From: Halorarum salinum
Lineage (GTDB): Archaea; Halobacteriota; Halobacteria; Halobacteriales; Haloferacaceae
Length of the DNA: 64,000 nt
Assembly: GCF_013402875.1 (NCBI RefSeq)
Contig: NZ_CP058579.1
Coordinates: 3,410,001-3,474,000 of the forward strand
Direction of reading: 5' to 3'
The notes under the pieces are model-generated. The model was not told the origin of the DNA. It did no database searches and worked only from the letters and a program-made list of their open reading frames with translations. Positions 1 to 8,209 of this stretch are shown here, piece by piece. The translations under genes were made by a program, and so were the position numbers. The stretch's first letter is position 1; each line of letters begins with the position of its first letter.

Positions 1-364
1 TCACCTGGAACTCCCCCGTGAACGCCTCACCGCGGAGGGTGAACGCGGGCAGTGCCGCCCCCGCGGTCGGGGCCGCGAGCAGGATCAGGTAGCCGACCGA
101 CATCGCGACGAACGCCGGCACCAGCAGGTGGAGACGATCGGTCCGATCAGAGAGGATACCGAGTGGCGCCTGGAACAACCCGCCGGCGAAGAGGTAGACG
201 CTCACGAGCAGGCCGAGTTGCCAGAGCGTCGCGTTCAGGTCGACGACGAGAATGGGGATGAGCGGCGGGAGCAACCTGAGGAACACGTGCTGGCCGCCGT
301 GTACCGAGGAGATGAGCAGGCCGAAGAGCCACTCGCGTCTCCCCATCCCGAACGAGTATCCCAT
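1..364 (-). CDS. MFS transporter, N-terminal part (runs off the left edge)
   Basis: Only the first ~121 residues are present; the rest lies beyond base 1. Reading on the minus strand from the ATG at 364 gives a start MGYSFGMGRREWLFGLLISS followed by hydrophobic helices. Between helices 2 and 3 there is a loop reading GILSDRTDR, which matches the conserved G-x-L-x-D-R-x-x-R motif of major facilitator superfamily carriers. It is therefore an inner-membrane secondary transporter. The substrate cannot be inferred from this part. A gene on the other strand is not plausible because the helix pattern and the MFS motif appear only in this frame. Confidence 0.75.
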   Translation of the reverse strand, partial: MGYSFGMGRREWLFGLLISSVHGGQHVFLRLLPPLIPILVVDLNATLWQLGLLVSVYLFAGGLFQAPLGILSDRTDRLHLLVPAFVAMSVGYLILLAAPTAGAALPAFTLRGEAFTGEFQV

Positions 365-456
365 TGTGGGTCCGCTTCAACGGGACAATATTTAACGTAC
401 GTATTGGAACAATGGAAACCGGGAGTTGGGAATTCGGCCGGAGATGGGGTTCGGCC

Positions 457-882
457 CTAGTCGACGCGGAACGTCACGGTCAGCGGTGCGCCGCGCGCGA
501 GCGCCGTCACGAGTTTCCGATCGAGGTCCGCGGCCGCCTTGTTCGCGTTGATCAGTACGGTCCGCTCGTCCACGTAGTCGCTCGTCCGCCCGACGAGACT
601 CCGGTCGTCGGCGAACGTGAGGTCCGGGTGGCCTCGCCCCTCCACCACATCCTCGACGCCTGCCGCCTCGAACGTGACTGTGATGTGCGCGTCGGCGTCC
701 TGGCAGGCCGTAACGAATGCCTCGTCGAAGTCTGCGGGGGTCCGGTCGGCCTCCACCGCGAGGATACAGTCGCCCGCGGGGGTGAGCCAGTCGTCGCTCG
801 TGAGTTCGAACGTGCTCGCGTGCTCGGCACTGACGTGTTCGTGTCCCCGAGCCTGGACGACCTGCTCGCACTCGTGCGTCAC
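457..882 (-). CDS. DUF371 family protein
   Basis: A 141-residue protein starting at GTG 882. It opens with QARGHEHVSAEHASTFEL, typical of the archaeal DUF371 family (start of a small beta-rich domain around R-x-x-GH). It continues with GDCILAVEADRTPADF and a closing segment DRKLVTALARGAPLTVTFRVD-like. Length matches the family (~130-140 aa). DUF371 proteins are conserved across archaea without an established function; no catalytic motif is obvious. It stands alone between the MFS gene and a poorly conserved region, and would be cytosolic, as no signal peptide or membrane segment is seen. Confidence 0.8.
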   Translation of the reverse strand: MTHECEQVVQARGHEHVSAEHASTFELTSDDWLTPAGDCILAVEADRTPADFDEAFVTACQDADAHITVTFEAAGVEDVVEGRGHPDLTFADDRSLVGRTSDYVDERTVLINANKAAADLDRKLVTALARGAPLTVTFRVD

Positions 883-961
883 GGCCGGGGGAACGTCACC
901 CCCCGGGAAAGCCCCGACGATTCGGGATTTGGGTTGCGTCGCACGGAAGCGACGCCTACCT

Positions 962-1276
962 CTAACGCTCTTCCGAGCCGTTTTTGTCCTCGAGAACGTG
1001 CTTCGCGACGTCCGTCACGTGTTGCCGGTGAGACGCTGACGTCTGCACGCTTTGGGCGGCTTCGAGTTGGTCGTTGACGACAGCGTTCTGTTGTGGCCCC
1101 CAGGTCTCGGGTAGTTTCGACTTGATATAGTCGATCCACCGCTTGATCGCCTCGATGCGTTGCTCTCGGTCGCGTTCGTGCCCGCGAATATCGCGTTGAG
1201 AACCGCGCAACAGCACGGCGAGCCAATACAACAGCACGTTCGACGAATCGGAGGAGTCGTGACTTCGGGAGGGCAT
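962..1276 (-). CDS. hypothetical protein, possibly a remnant
   Basis: A 104-residue reading frame with a short hydrophobic stretch near the N-terminus (NVLLYWLAVLLRG) followed by a charged, helical tail (RDREQRIEAIKRWIDYIKSK). Composition is less acidic and less GC-rich than typical genes of this genome. It lies immediately beside the scrambled region at 1.3-2.7 kb, so it may be a fragment of a mobile-element or phage-derived gene. I do not recognise a family and assign no function. It could be a genuine small one-helix membrane protein. Confidence 0.4.
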   Translation of the reverse strand: MPSRSHDSSDSSNVLLYWLAVLLRGSQRDIRGHERDREQRIEAIKRWIDYIKSKLPETWGPQQNAVVNDQLEAAQSVQTSASHRQHVTDVAKHVLEDKNGSEER

Positions 1277-1531
1277 CCATCGTGGCCGAAGCTATTCTGT
1301 AGTCTTGTTAGTCAGAAAGGGTTTCAACAGGGCCATCTTTTCCTGTGAGGTGAAACGGATATTGCTGCGATAGAGGTACACTGACAAGCGAGTAGTGTCG
1401 TGTTTCCTTGACTGCACCTCGCATACTTGGATTCGACAGGTGGCTCGGCGACTCTACGATCGAGCGCCGCGTGAGCGGACATAATCGTTTTCTCGTTCCG
1501 TAGCATACCTCGATTATTGGGTCTTGTTACC
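1277..1531. other. gene-poor stretch with a possible decayed minus-strand gene end
   Basis: No intact gene. On the minus strand, a frame of about 57 codons ending at the TAG at 1292-1294 reads sensibly (contains SVYLYRSNIRF and KMALLKPFLTN) and may be the end of a lost gene. The 13-mer TTCAACAGGGCCA at 1323-1335 occurs again in the same orientation at 2257-2269 on the far side of the truncated genes. A repeat flanking rearranged DNA may mark former insertion-sequence ends or a recombination site. This is inference; no transposase is recognisable. Confidence 0.35.
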
Positions 1532-1819
1532 ATGAACCACCGTAATGGGAGCTCGGCGATCGTCGACATAGCGTATCTCACGCGGTCCGAACATCGCGTC
1601 CCGACGCTCGTCGCACTGACGGAGCGTCCCCGTAGCCGCGCCGAACTCTGCGAGTTGACCGGGGTTTCGTCTTCCACGATGCGCCGAACGTTGGACGAAT
1701 TCGGCGACCGACGCTGGATCCGCAAAGAGGAATACCAGTACGTGGCGACACGACTTGGCGAGGCGATCGCCTCCGGGATGGAGGTCTACCGTTCGATGAT
1801 GGCTCGTTCGACGCGGTGA
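1532..1819 (+). pseudogene. truncated winged-HTH transcriptional regulator (FilR1/DUF1724-like)
   Basis: Starts at ATG 1532 and encodes 95 residues. The first ~80 match the DNA-binding half of a large haloarchaeal regulator family: YLTRSEHRVPTLVALTERP, then AELCELTGVSSSTMRRTLDE (helix-turn-helix) and RKEEYQYVATRLGEAIASGM (wing and linker). Full-length members run to ~250 residues with a C-terminal ligand domain. Here homology stops near base 1785 and the frame runs 11 more codons into out-of-frame methyltransferase sequence. Without its sensor domain it is probably non-functional, although a free HTH domain could still bind DNA. It resulted from an illegitimate joining event. Confidence 0.7.
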
Positions 1820-2151
1820 TCTCGAACGGCGTGATCAACCTCTCGGCGGAGAAGGATCGTGTCTTCGAAGAGGCGAGCCGCGTGCTCAAGCCCGATGGTC
1901 GGTTAGCACTCTCGGATATCATCAGCGAGCGACGACTATCAGAGAGCATCAAAACCAACGCAGATCTCTGGGCGGCCTGTATCGGTGGCGCCGAACAGGT
2001 CGACGACTACACGGCGAAAATTGAAACACCTGGCTTTGAGCTCATCGACGTTCGTGACAACTTGGCGTACGAGTTCACCTCAGACCAAGCGCAGGGCGCG
2101 TGCCAGACGTACGGCGTGAAAAGCATCTCACTGGTCGCTCGAAAGCGCTAA
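1786..2151 (+). pseudogene. C-terminal fragment of an ArsM-type SAM methyltransferase
   Basis: In the frame offset from the upstream regulator, homology begins abruptly with LPFDDGSFDAVISNGVINLS, the post-motif-I part of class I SAM-dependent methyltransferases. It continues with VLKPDGRLALSDIISER, DLWAACIGGA and ACQTYGVKSISLVARK. The W-A-A-C-I-G-G-A and Q-G-A-C-Q segments are characteristic of arsenite methyltransferase (ArsM) relatives. The whole N-terminal SAM-binding half (GxGxG motif) is missing, so this cannot be an active enzyme. A GTG at 1816 could start a 111-residue product, but that lacks the cofactor site. Intact ArsM detoxifies arsenic by methylation; here only the scar remains. 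Confidence 0.75.
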
Positions 2152-2684
2152 CCCCCGCCCCCATTTTACTTGGCCAATTTGAAGCGTATGAAAGGCTTCA
2201 CCGTGCTGCATCGATGCTTCGGAACTCACGCGGTGTTTGTATCTGCCGTTGCGGGGTTCAACAGGGCCAGATATCTGCGAACACGTGCCCGTGGTCTTCG
2301 TGGTGATGGTCACACACCGGTGGGAACTTCTCTAGTTCTCCGGAGTCACCGTATCCATGCGGGACGAGTCGGACACCGAGGCAGTATCCGGAACAGCACA
2401 GCTGATTTGGTCGCTCGTCTCGAGACTGGAACCCTCATCAAGTCGTCCCCACGCTTTCGAATCGGCATTGGCGCGGTCACCCGTAGCCTGACACCGACGA
2501 TGACGATACTGAGTGACGCCAAGGCTGATGGCCGTTGGTAAACGCTACGAATCGAGACAGGACAACTCGTCGGTCAGTTCATCACCACTGTCGTCAACCC
2601 GCGAGAGGCAGTGACGTCCTGGTGCACTGTGAGTGCACGAGGAAGGCGAACTGCGTCGAACACTCGCGTCCGCGGTGGTTCCAC
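2152..2684. other. intergenic stretch, 533 bases, no confident gene
   Basis: Contains the second copy of the 13-mer TTCAACAGGGCCA (2257-2269; first copy at 1323-1335). A small possible frame of 44 residues runs from ATG 2357 to the TGA at 2489-2491 (MRDESDTEAVSGTAQLIWSL...), with haloarchaeal-like acidic content but no recognisable family. The rest looks like degenerate sequence with mixed codon use. The 3' end of the DUF368 gene lies at its right border. Confidence 0.4.
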
Positions 2685-3758
2685 CTAGAGTTCGATCCCG
2701 CCCGCGGCGCGATCGATCGCAAAGATGGCCAGCGCGCCGACGAGGCCGGCCACGACGAACAGCCCGACCGTCTCGGGCGTCCACCCGCGACCCAGTTCCG
2801 CGAGGTTCTCGCCGGCGCTCGACACTGGCGCGCGGAGCGCCCCGACGATGAGGCCGACGAGGAACGCCATCGTCGTCTCGCGGTCGCGTTCGAGCGCCCG
2901 CCGGATCAGGTGCGCGATCGAGAGCAGGCCGACGACGCCGCCGGCGATGAACGAGACGACCGTCGTCCCCGGCGCGACGAGCGTCGACGGGTCCGCACCC
3001 CCGGCGACCCCGATCACGGCGTCCTGGAACGCCGAGAGCGCGCCCGACATCCGCTCGTACTGCCCGAGGATGACGAGCACGAGCGACCCGGAGATGCCGG
3101 GCAGGATCATGGCGCTGACGGCGAATGCGCCCGCGAACGCGGTCGTCGCAGGCGAGTTTGGCAGGACCGCCGAGGCCTGCCCGGAGACGAGGAACGCAAG
3201 GGCGGCCCCGGTGACCGCCGCGGTGATTCGGCGCCGGGAGTCGAGGTGGAGTTCGTCCCGGAGCACGATCGCCGAGGCGGCGATGAGCCCGAAGAAGAAG
3301 CCGAACGTCGGCGCTGGCCGGGTCTCGATCGCGACGTGGAGCACGCGCGTGATGGTGAGCACTGCGGCGAGGATGCCGACTCCGAGGACGAGCAGGAACG
3401 TCGCGTCGGCCTCCCGCCACGCCTCGCGGAGGCTGTTCCGGTCGCCGGTCAACCCAGTGAGTGCGCGCCCGAGCAGGTCCGCGTCGAAGGCGGTCACGGC
3501 CGCGATGAGGCGGTCGTAGATGCCTGTGATGAGCGCGATGGTGCCACCCGAGACCCCGGGAACAGCGTCCGCGGTGCCCATACAGAGCCCGCGGAGGAAG
3601 ACGCCGGGCGTCGAGACGTCGTGACCGTCGACGACGTCGGTCTCGGCGGGGTTCGCTGACCCGTCGGCGGTCGCCGGCTCGCCGGCGTCCACGGGGCCCT
3701 CGCCGTCGGCGGCGCCGGTTCCTGCGGCCGTTCCGGAGTCGCCCGAGTCGCCCACCAT
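2685..3758 (-). CDS. DUF368 membrane protein, candidate polyprenyl-phosphate transporter
   Basis: A 357-residue polytopic membrane protein. After a Gly/Asp-rich cytosolic head (~55 residues) comes the DUF368 signature GLCMGTADAVPGVSGGTIAL, and a second GISGSLVLVILGQYE motif later, giving the inverted internal symmetry usual for this family. Bacterial DUF368 proteins (PopT) have been shown to carry polyprenyl phosphate across the membrane for lipid-carrier recycling. In this archaeon the natural substrate would be dolichyl phosphate. The start codon at 3758 directly abuts the stop of aglB (3759-3761), so the two are very likely co-transcribed. That fits reuse of the dolichyl phosphate released by oligosaccharyl transfer. 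Transport function is inferred. Confidence 0.8.
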   Translation of the reverse strand: MVGDSGDSGTAAGTGAADGEGPVDAGEPATADGSANPAETDVVDGHDVSTPGVFLRGLCMGTADAVPGVSGGTIALITGIYDRLIAAVTAFDADLLGRALTGLTGDRNSLREAWREADATFLLVLGVGILAAVLTITRVLHVAIETRPAPTFGFFFGLIAASAIVLRDELHLDSRRRITAAVTGAALAFLVSGQASAVLPNSPATTAFAGAFAVSAMILPGISGSLVLVILGQYERMSGALSAFQDAVIGVAGGADPSTLVAPGTTVVSFIAGGVVGLLSIAHLIRRALERDRETTMAFLVGLIVGALRAPVSSAGENLAELGRGWTPETVGLFVVAGLVGALAIFAIDRAAGGIEL

Positions 3759-6700
3759 CTACGGCCGCGCGAGGTGGCCCTCGGCCGCCCGGAGCGCGGG
3801 CGCGGTGGCGCCGTCGCCGGCGAGCGAGGCCGACTCGTTGCTGTCCGTCCCGTCGCCGGACGTTTCGTTGCCGGAGGTCCCGTTGCCGCCGGTCTCGTTC
3901 CCGATGGTTTCGTTGCCGCCCGCGCCGTCGCCGGTCGTCTCGTTCCCGGTGGTCTCGTTCCCGTCGGTGCCGTTCGCTCCCTCGGGTTCCTGGAGTACCG
4001 TCTCCTCCAGGGTGACCGAGACCGTGCCGTCGCCGTCGCCGTTCACGTCGCCCTCGGAGACGTCGAGCGACGCCTCGTTCCGGACGAGATGGGCGCTCTC
4101 GTTCGACTCCACCTCGCCGGCGATCGTGTACGCGCCGTCCGCGCGCACGCTGACGTTCGTGTGGCCGTTCTCGGGGCCGTACTCGTCGTACCCTTCGGTT
4201 GAGTACGGGAGGACGAACTCGAAGTTTCCGTCCTCGTCGGCGGTCGCCTGCTGCTCGTAGGTGAACGTCGAGGCGTTCTCGCCGGGCTCCATCTTCATCT
4301 CGACGCTCGCGGTGACCGTTTCGCCGGGCTCGGCGCCCGAGCCCTCGACGGTCGCGCCGGGGACGCGCTCGAACGTCTTCACCCAGTTGGGCGAGGTCTT
4401 CTGGAGCACTCCGGGCTGGATGCCCAGCGACTGTGACTCCTGGAGCACCGAGCGCTGGTACTGCTGTGAGGCGTACGCGGAGGTGTCGCTCGCGTCGACG
4501 AGTCGGTAGTGCTGGAGCGCGGGCACCGGCTCGCGCGGGAGGTCGCCCACGCCGCCGATCTGTGCCGTGCCGTCCTCCTCGACGAACTCCTCGGCGGCGG
4601 TCATGTTGGGGAACGTCCGGATGGCCGTCTCGTTCTCGCCGCTCGGCACCGCCTTGTAGTCGGGCGCCTGCTGTACCGGGTCGTAGTCGAAGACGATCAC
4701 CGCCTCGCCGAAGCCGGTGTTCACCGTCGGCTCGGCCCGGCTCCCGTGGTACTTGTACAGCCGGACCATCTGGCTGTCGTAGTAGCGCTGCGGGTGGTCG
4801 TAGAACGCGACCGCGTAGGGTTGCTGGCTCTGTCCGGTCTCGCGGAGGATGGGCGTCTGCCGGGAGTAGAGGTCGTTCGCCGAGAGGTTCCCCTCGTCGT
4901 AGAACACCGAGGGGGCGCTGAGCTTCGCGCCCTCGGTCACCATCTCCCAGTCGACCATCACGTACCGGGTCTCGGCGTCGTCCTCGCTGTTGCGCTCGAG
5001 AACCGACTCGGCCTGCGACTCGTTCGGCGCGAGGAGGTAGTTGGCCGCCTCGGACGCGCCCTGCTGGAACGGGTTCGCGTTCGGAATCCGTTCGCCGCGG
5101 ACGGTGATGTAGTGGCCGTAGTCCCACCAGGACTGGACGCCGTAGGCGCCCTCCGGGTAGTCGTAGTCGCCCTCGGGCGGTTGCTCGTAGTTGCCGTAGT
5201 ACTCCAGCTGGTCGGCGTTGTCCGCGCCGCCGTAGTCCCCCTGTGCGGGCGTGTTGTCGTTCATCCACTGGAGGCTCTCGTCCCAGTAGACGACCGAGCC
5301 CGGTCCGGTGCTGTTCCCGGTCTGCCAGGCCGTGTTCGTGCGGTCGATGCCCGGGCTGCCGGTATTGCCGAGCGAGAGCGGGACCATCAGGACCGGCGTG
5401 AGCACGAGAAGCACGACCATCGCGACCGTGATGGCCTGGTAGGTCTCGATCTCGGGGAGCGACTCCCGCGAGAGGTCGACGTCGATCGCCGCGAGGATCT
5501 CGCGGATGAAGTAGGCGTTGAACGCCGCGACCCCGAGCGCGAGGTAGTAGTTGAATCTCACCTGCGTGAACGCCGCTGCCGTGATGAAGACGACCCAGAC
5601 GAACGCGAACAGGTGCTCGGCGTCGTAGCGGACGCGGACGGTGGCGGCGAAGACGAGCGCCGCGACGATGGCCAATCCGAGGAGTTGCGGGTTGACGCCG
5701 AGGATACCCGCGAAGTCGTTGTACAGCGAGCGGCCGACGAACATGAACAGGACCAGCGCCGTCGCGACGCCGAGCAGGAGGTAGTCGTCCTCCTCGCCGC
5801 GCTTCCAGAGCGGCTTGACGAGCATCCAGATAGCGGCGACGAGCGCGGTGACGAACGCGAAGCCGTACTCGGCCATGACAACGCCCGTGCTGGAGTAGTA
5901 TTGGGCGAGACCGGACTGGAGGAAGGGTTGGGCCTCGCCGATGGTTCGTGTTGCAGCGCCGGCGCTGAAGCCGACGAAGCGGAGGAGGTTCCGTTCGATT
6001 CCACCGAGGAACGAGATCGGCGCCGTGACGAGGACGACGACGCCGACGAGTCCGAGTAGTGCAACCGTTCCCGGGAAGGCGTACCGTTCGGCCCGCGGGT
6101 CCTCGAAGGAACGGGCGTCGAACTGACGGGCCAGCCAGGCGAGCGTGACCGCCGCGACGGCGACCGAGAGCGCGACGAACGGCTGGAGGAATCCGAACGA
6201 ACTGGCGCCGAATGTCGTCTCGTGGAACCTCAGCATCGCCATCGCAGCGGTGACTGTCATCGAGATGGCCGCGACGAATGCGACGTGATCTGGCGACCGC
6301 CCACCCGTGTAGTCGCTGACGACCTGATAGACGACGTAGGCACCAAAGATGCCGACGAGGAGGACGCCGGGGGGCCATACCCAGATGTACAGCCCCGTTG
6401 CGACCCCGGCCAGTACGCTCCAGATTACCGGCCGTCGGAGGGCGTCCCACTCACGCGACTCGACGAGTTCCCAGATGGGTCGGTCCTCCTGGGCGACCGC
6501 CAGCGCGACCATGAGGGCGACGACCGCCATTCCCATGAAGAACGGCTCCGCGCCGTTGTGGTCCGCGAAGCCGACGAGGGTCCGCCGGAGGAAGGTTCCC
6601 GGCAGCAGCATGAGGATGACCGTCGCGAAGATGCCGCCGAGGCGGCCGCCGAGACGCTTGCCGAGGAGGTACGTCGGGATGACCGTCAGGGCACCGAAGA

Positions 6701-7136
6701 CGGCGGGCGCGACGAGGAGGGTTCGGGCGATCAGTTCCTGGGAAGGCGATCCGAGACCGACGACCAGTGCCGCAGTGGCGACGAGTTGGTCGTACAACGT
6801 CCCGAACTGGCCGGCGCTCGTCCCGTACGGGAAGTACGTCCACGGGTCGTACGGCATCGTGAACGGCCAGTTTTGGACGGCGTAGGTCGTCTCTCGAAGG
6901 TGGTACCAGGCGTCGTTGCCGTTGAAGTAGACCTCGCCGCCGCGTGTGAAGTTCGAGTACGACTGGAGGCGGATCCACAGCATGACGACTCCGACTACGA
7001 GGAGTGCGGGGACGTGGTAGAAGTCCTTGAGAATGTCGAGGACCGACTTCCCCTCGAAGTCGTAGTCGAGGCCCGGGACGGACGTGGAGGGTTCGCCGCC
7101 GTCGGGGGTCGCGTCACTATCGCTGCCGTTGCTCAT
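3759..7136 (-). CDS. aglB: dolichyl-phosphooligosaccharide-protein glycotransferase AglB
   Basis: 1125 residues, STT3/AglB/PglB family, transferring glycans from dolichol carrier to Asn in N-x-S/T sequons on the outer membrane face. The first ~600 residues hold about 13 hydrophobic helices. An early loop carries GNDAWYHLRETTYAVQNW (catalytic acidic residue, metal ligand) and another has ADHNGAEPFF. The signature WWDYG is at about residues 670-674 (SWWDYGHYITVRGERIP), followed by a beta-rich external domain. The C-terminal tail is unusual: Gly/Asn/Thr-rich with eight N-x-S/T sequons. It heads a transcript with DUF368, read from its own TATA-like element near 7164. The ATG at 7136 is supported by that spacing. 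Confidence 0.95.
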   Translation of the reverse strand: MSNGSDSDATPDGGEPSTSVPGLDYDFEGKSVLDILKDFYHVPALLVVGVVMLWIRLQSYSNFTRGGEVYFNGNDAWYHLRETTYAVQNWPFTMPYDPWTYFPYGTSAGQFGTLYDQLVATAALVVGLGSPSQELIARTLLVAPAVFGALTVIPTYLLGKRLGGRLGGIFATVILMLLPGTFLRRTLVGFADHNGAEPFFMGMAVVALMVALAVAQEDRPIWELVESREWDALRRPVIWSVLAGVATGLYIWVWPPGVLLVGIFGAYVVYQVVSDYTGGRSPDHVAFVAAISMTVTAAMAMLRFHETTFGASSFGFLQPFVALSVAVAAVTLAWLARQFDARSFEDPRAERYAFPGTVALLGLVGVVVLVTAPISFLGGIERNLLRFVGFSAGAATRTIGEAQPFLQSGLAQYYSSTGVVMAEYGFAFVTALVAAIWMLVKPLWKRGEEDDYLLLGVATALVLFMFVGRSLYNDFAGILGVNPQLLGLAIVAALVFAATVRVRYDAEHLFAFVWVVFITAAAFTQVRFNYYLALGVAAFNAYFIREILAAIDVDLSRESLPEIETYQAITVAMVVLLVLTPVLMVPLSLGNTGSPGIDRTNTAWQTGNSTGPGSVVYWDESLQWMNDNTPAQGDYGGADNADQLEYYGNYEQPPEGDYDYPEGAYGVQSWWDYGHYITVRGERIPNANPFQQGASEAANYLLAPNESQAESVLERNSEDDAETRYVMVDWEMVTEGAKLSAPSVFYDEGNLSANDLYSRQTPILRETGQSQQPYAVAFYDHPQRYYDSQMVRLYKYHGSRAEPTVNTGFGEAVIVFDYDPVQQAPDYKAVPSGENETAIRTFPNMTAAEEFVEEDGTAQIGGVGDLPREPVPALQHYRLVDASDTSAYASQQYQRSVLQESQSLGIQPGVLQKTSPNWVKTFERVPGATVEGSGAEPGETVTASVEMKMEPGENASTFTYEQQATADEDGNFEFVLPYSTEGYDEYGPENGHTNVSVRADGAYTIAGEVESNESAHLVRNEASLDVSEGDVNGDGDGTVSVTLEETVLQEPEGANGTDGNETTGNETTGDGAGGNETIGNETGGNGTSGNETSGDGTDSNESASLAGDGATAPALRAAEGHLARP

Positions 7137-7158
7137 TACGGGGAACGATTCGGAACGC

Positions 7159-7168
7159 GTGAATAAGC
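7159..7168 (-). promoter_or_regulatory. TATA-like element of aglB
   Basis: Minus-strand GCTTATTCAC centred about 28 bases before the aglB ATG (7136), the spacing expected for a leaderless haloarchaeal transcript. Confidence 0.55.
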
Positions 7169-7202
7169 CTTCTGAAGTCTGTCGCGCGCCCGGAAGCGGA
7201 AA

Positions 7203-7210
7203 CGATTAAC
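7203..7210 (+). promoter_or_regulatory. TATA-like element of the aglG-like gene
   Basis: CGATTAAC centred about 28 bases before ATG 7235; AT-rich island in GC-rich surroundings, divergent from the aglB promoter about 40 bases away. Confidence 0.5.
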
Positions 7211-7234
7211 GCCGCCGGTCGGAAGCCGGTTCCG

Positions 7235-8173
7235 ATGAAGGTCTCCGTCGTCGTCTGCACGTACGCGATGGACCGCTACGAGCCGTTCAGCGAGGCGGTC
7301 GAGAGCATCCTGGAGCAGACCTACGACCCCCTGGAGGTCGTGCTGGTAGTCGACGGGAACGGAGACGTGTACGAACGCGTGCGCGAGGACTTCGGGGACA
7401 AAGAGGACGTCGTACTCCACTGCAACGACGAGAATCGGGGCATCTCGTTCAGCCGGACGAAGGGGGCCGAACTGGCGTCGGGCGAGATCGTCGCGTTCAT
7501 CGACGACGACGCGACCGCGGAGTCAGATTGGGTCGAACAGCTGGTGTCGGTGTACGAGTCGACGGATGCGATCGCCGTCGGTGGGGACGTCCGTCCCGAC
7601 TGGCAGGTCGATCGGCCGGGCTTCTTCCCGGAGGAGTTCTACTGGCTCGTCGGCTGTGTGGAACCAGGCTTCGCCGAGGACGGCGAGGAGGTGCGGAACA
7701 CGTACGGGTCGAACATCTCGTATCGCCGCGAGGAGTTCCTGCGTGTGGGTGGGTACGACCCGAACACGGGTCGCAAGGGCGACAAGCACCTCCAGGCCCA
7801 CGAGGCTCCGGTGGGGATTCGGCTACTGAAGGAGTACGGTCGGGGAATGGTGTTCACCGAGGACGCCGTGGTGCATCACAAACTGTTCGGCTATCGCGGG
7901 GAGTTCGGATGGCTGGTGTCGCGCTCGTTCTGGCAGGGCTACTCGAAGCGCGTGATGGATCTGCTGTATCCGGACGCGCCCGATAGCAAGAATGCCTACC
8001 TGAAGCAGTTGCTGACGTACTTCGTTCCGGCCCGTGTGAAGCAGCTCGTTCGGTCACCATCTGTCGCCGCTCTGTTGCAGTTGGTGTCAATCTTCGTGTT
8101 TACGGGGGCGGTTGGACTGGGGTACTTGTACGCGATGGCGACACCGAACGTAGTTGCGAAGGCGAACACGTGA
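7235..8173 (+). CDS. aglG: GT2 glycosyltransferase, AglG-like (glucuronosyltransferase of N-glycan assembly)
   Basis: 312 residues, GT-A fold family 2. The N-terminal strand MKVSVVVCTYAMDRYEPF starts a nucleotide-binding domain; the metal-binding DxD is in VAFIDDDATAESDW (~residues 86-99). Then come the acceptor region with FYWLVGCVEPGF and the conserved SNISYRREEFLRVGGYD. Two hydrophobic segments near the C-terminus should anchor it to the membrane with a cytosolic active site. Length and sequence pattern match Haloferax volcanii AglG, which adds a glucuronic acid as second sugar on dolichol phosphate. The location divergent from aglB, with aglF and aglM in the same window, supports this. 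Exact sugar specificity is inferred. Confidence 0.75.
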   Translation: MKVSVVVCTYAMDRYEPFSEAVESILEQTYDPLEVVLVVDGNGDVYERVREDFGDKEDVVLHCNDENRGISFSRTKGAELASGEIVAFIDDDATAESDWVEQLVSVYESTDAIAVGGDVRPDWQVDRPGFFPEEFYWLVGCVEPGFAEDGEEVRNTYGSNISYRREEFLRVGGYDPNTGRKGDKHLQAHEAPVGIRLLKEYGRGMVFTEDAVVHHKLFGYRGEFGWLVSRSFWQGYSKRVMDLLYPDAPDSKNAYLKQLLTYFVPARVKQLVRSPSVAALLQLVSIFVFTGAVGLGYLYAMATPNVVAKANT

Positions 8174-8209
8174 GTTTATTTTTACTAGCTAGAAAACCAA
8201 TCTCTGGTG

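Noticed and set aside
1324-1725. 133-codon minus-strand frame overlapping the truncated HTH regulator
   Set aside because: The plus-strand HTH homology is clear in the overlap; only the other minus frame ending at 1292 reads sensibly, and only as a fragment.
2545-6450. Very long minus-strand frame (1301 codons) across DUF368 and aglB
   Set aside because: Arg/Pro-rich translation with no family motifs; an out-of-frame shadow of two well-identified genes in GC-rich DNA.
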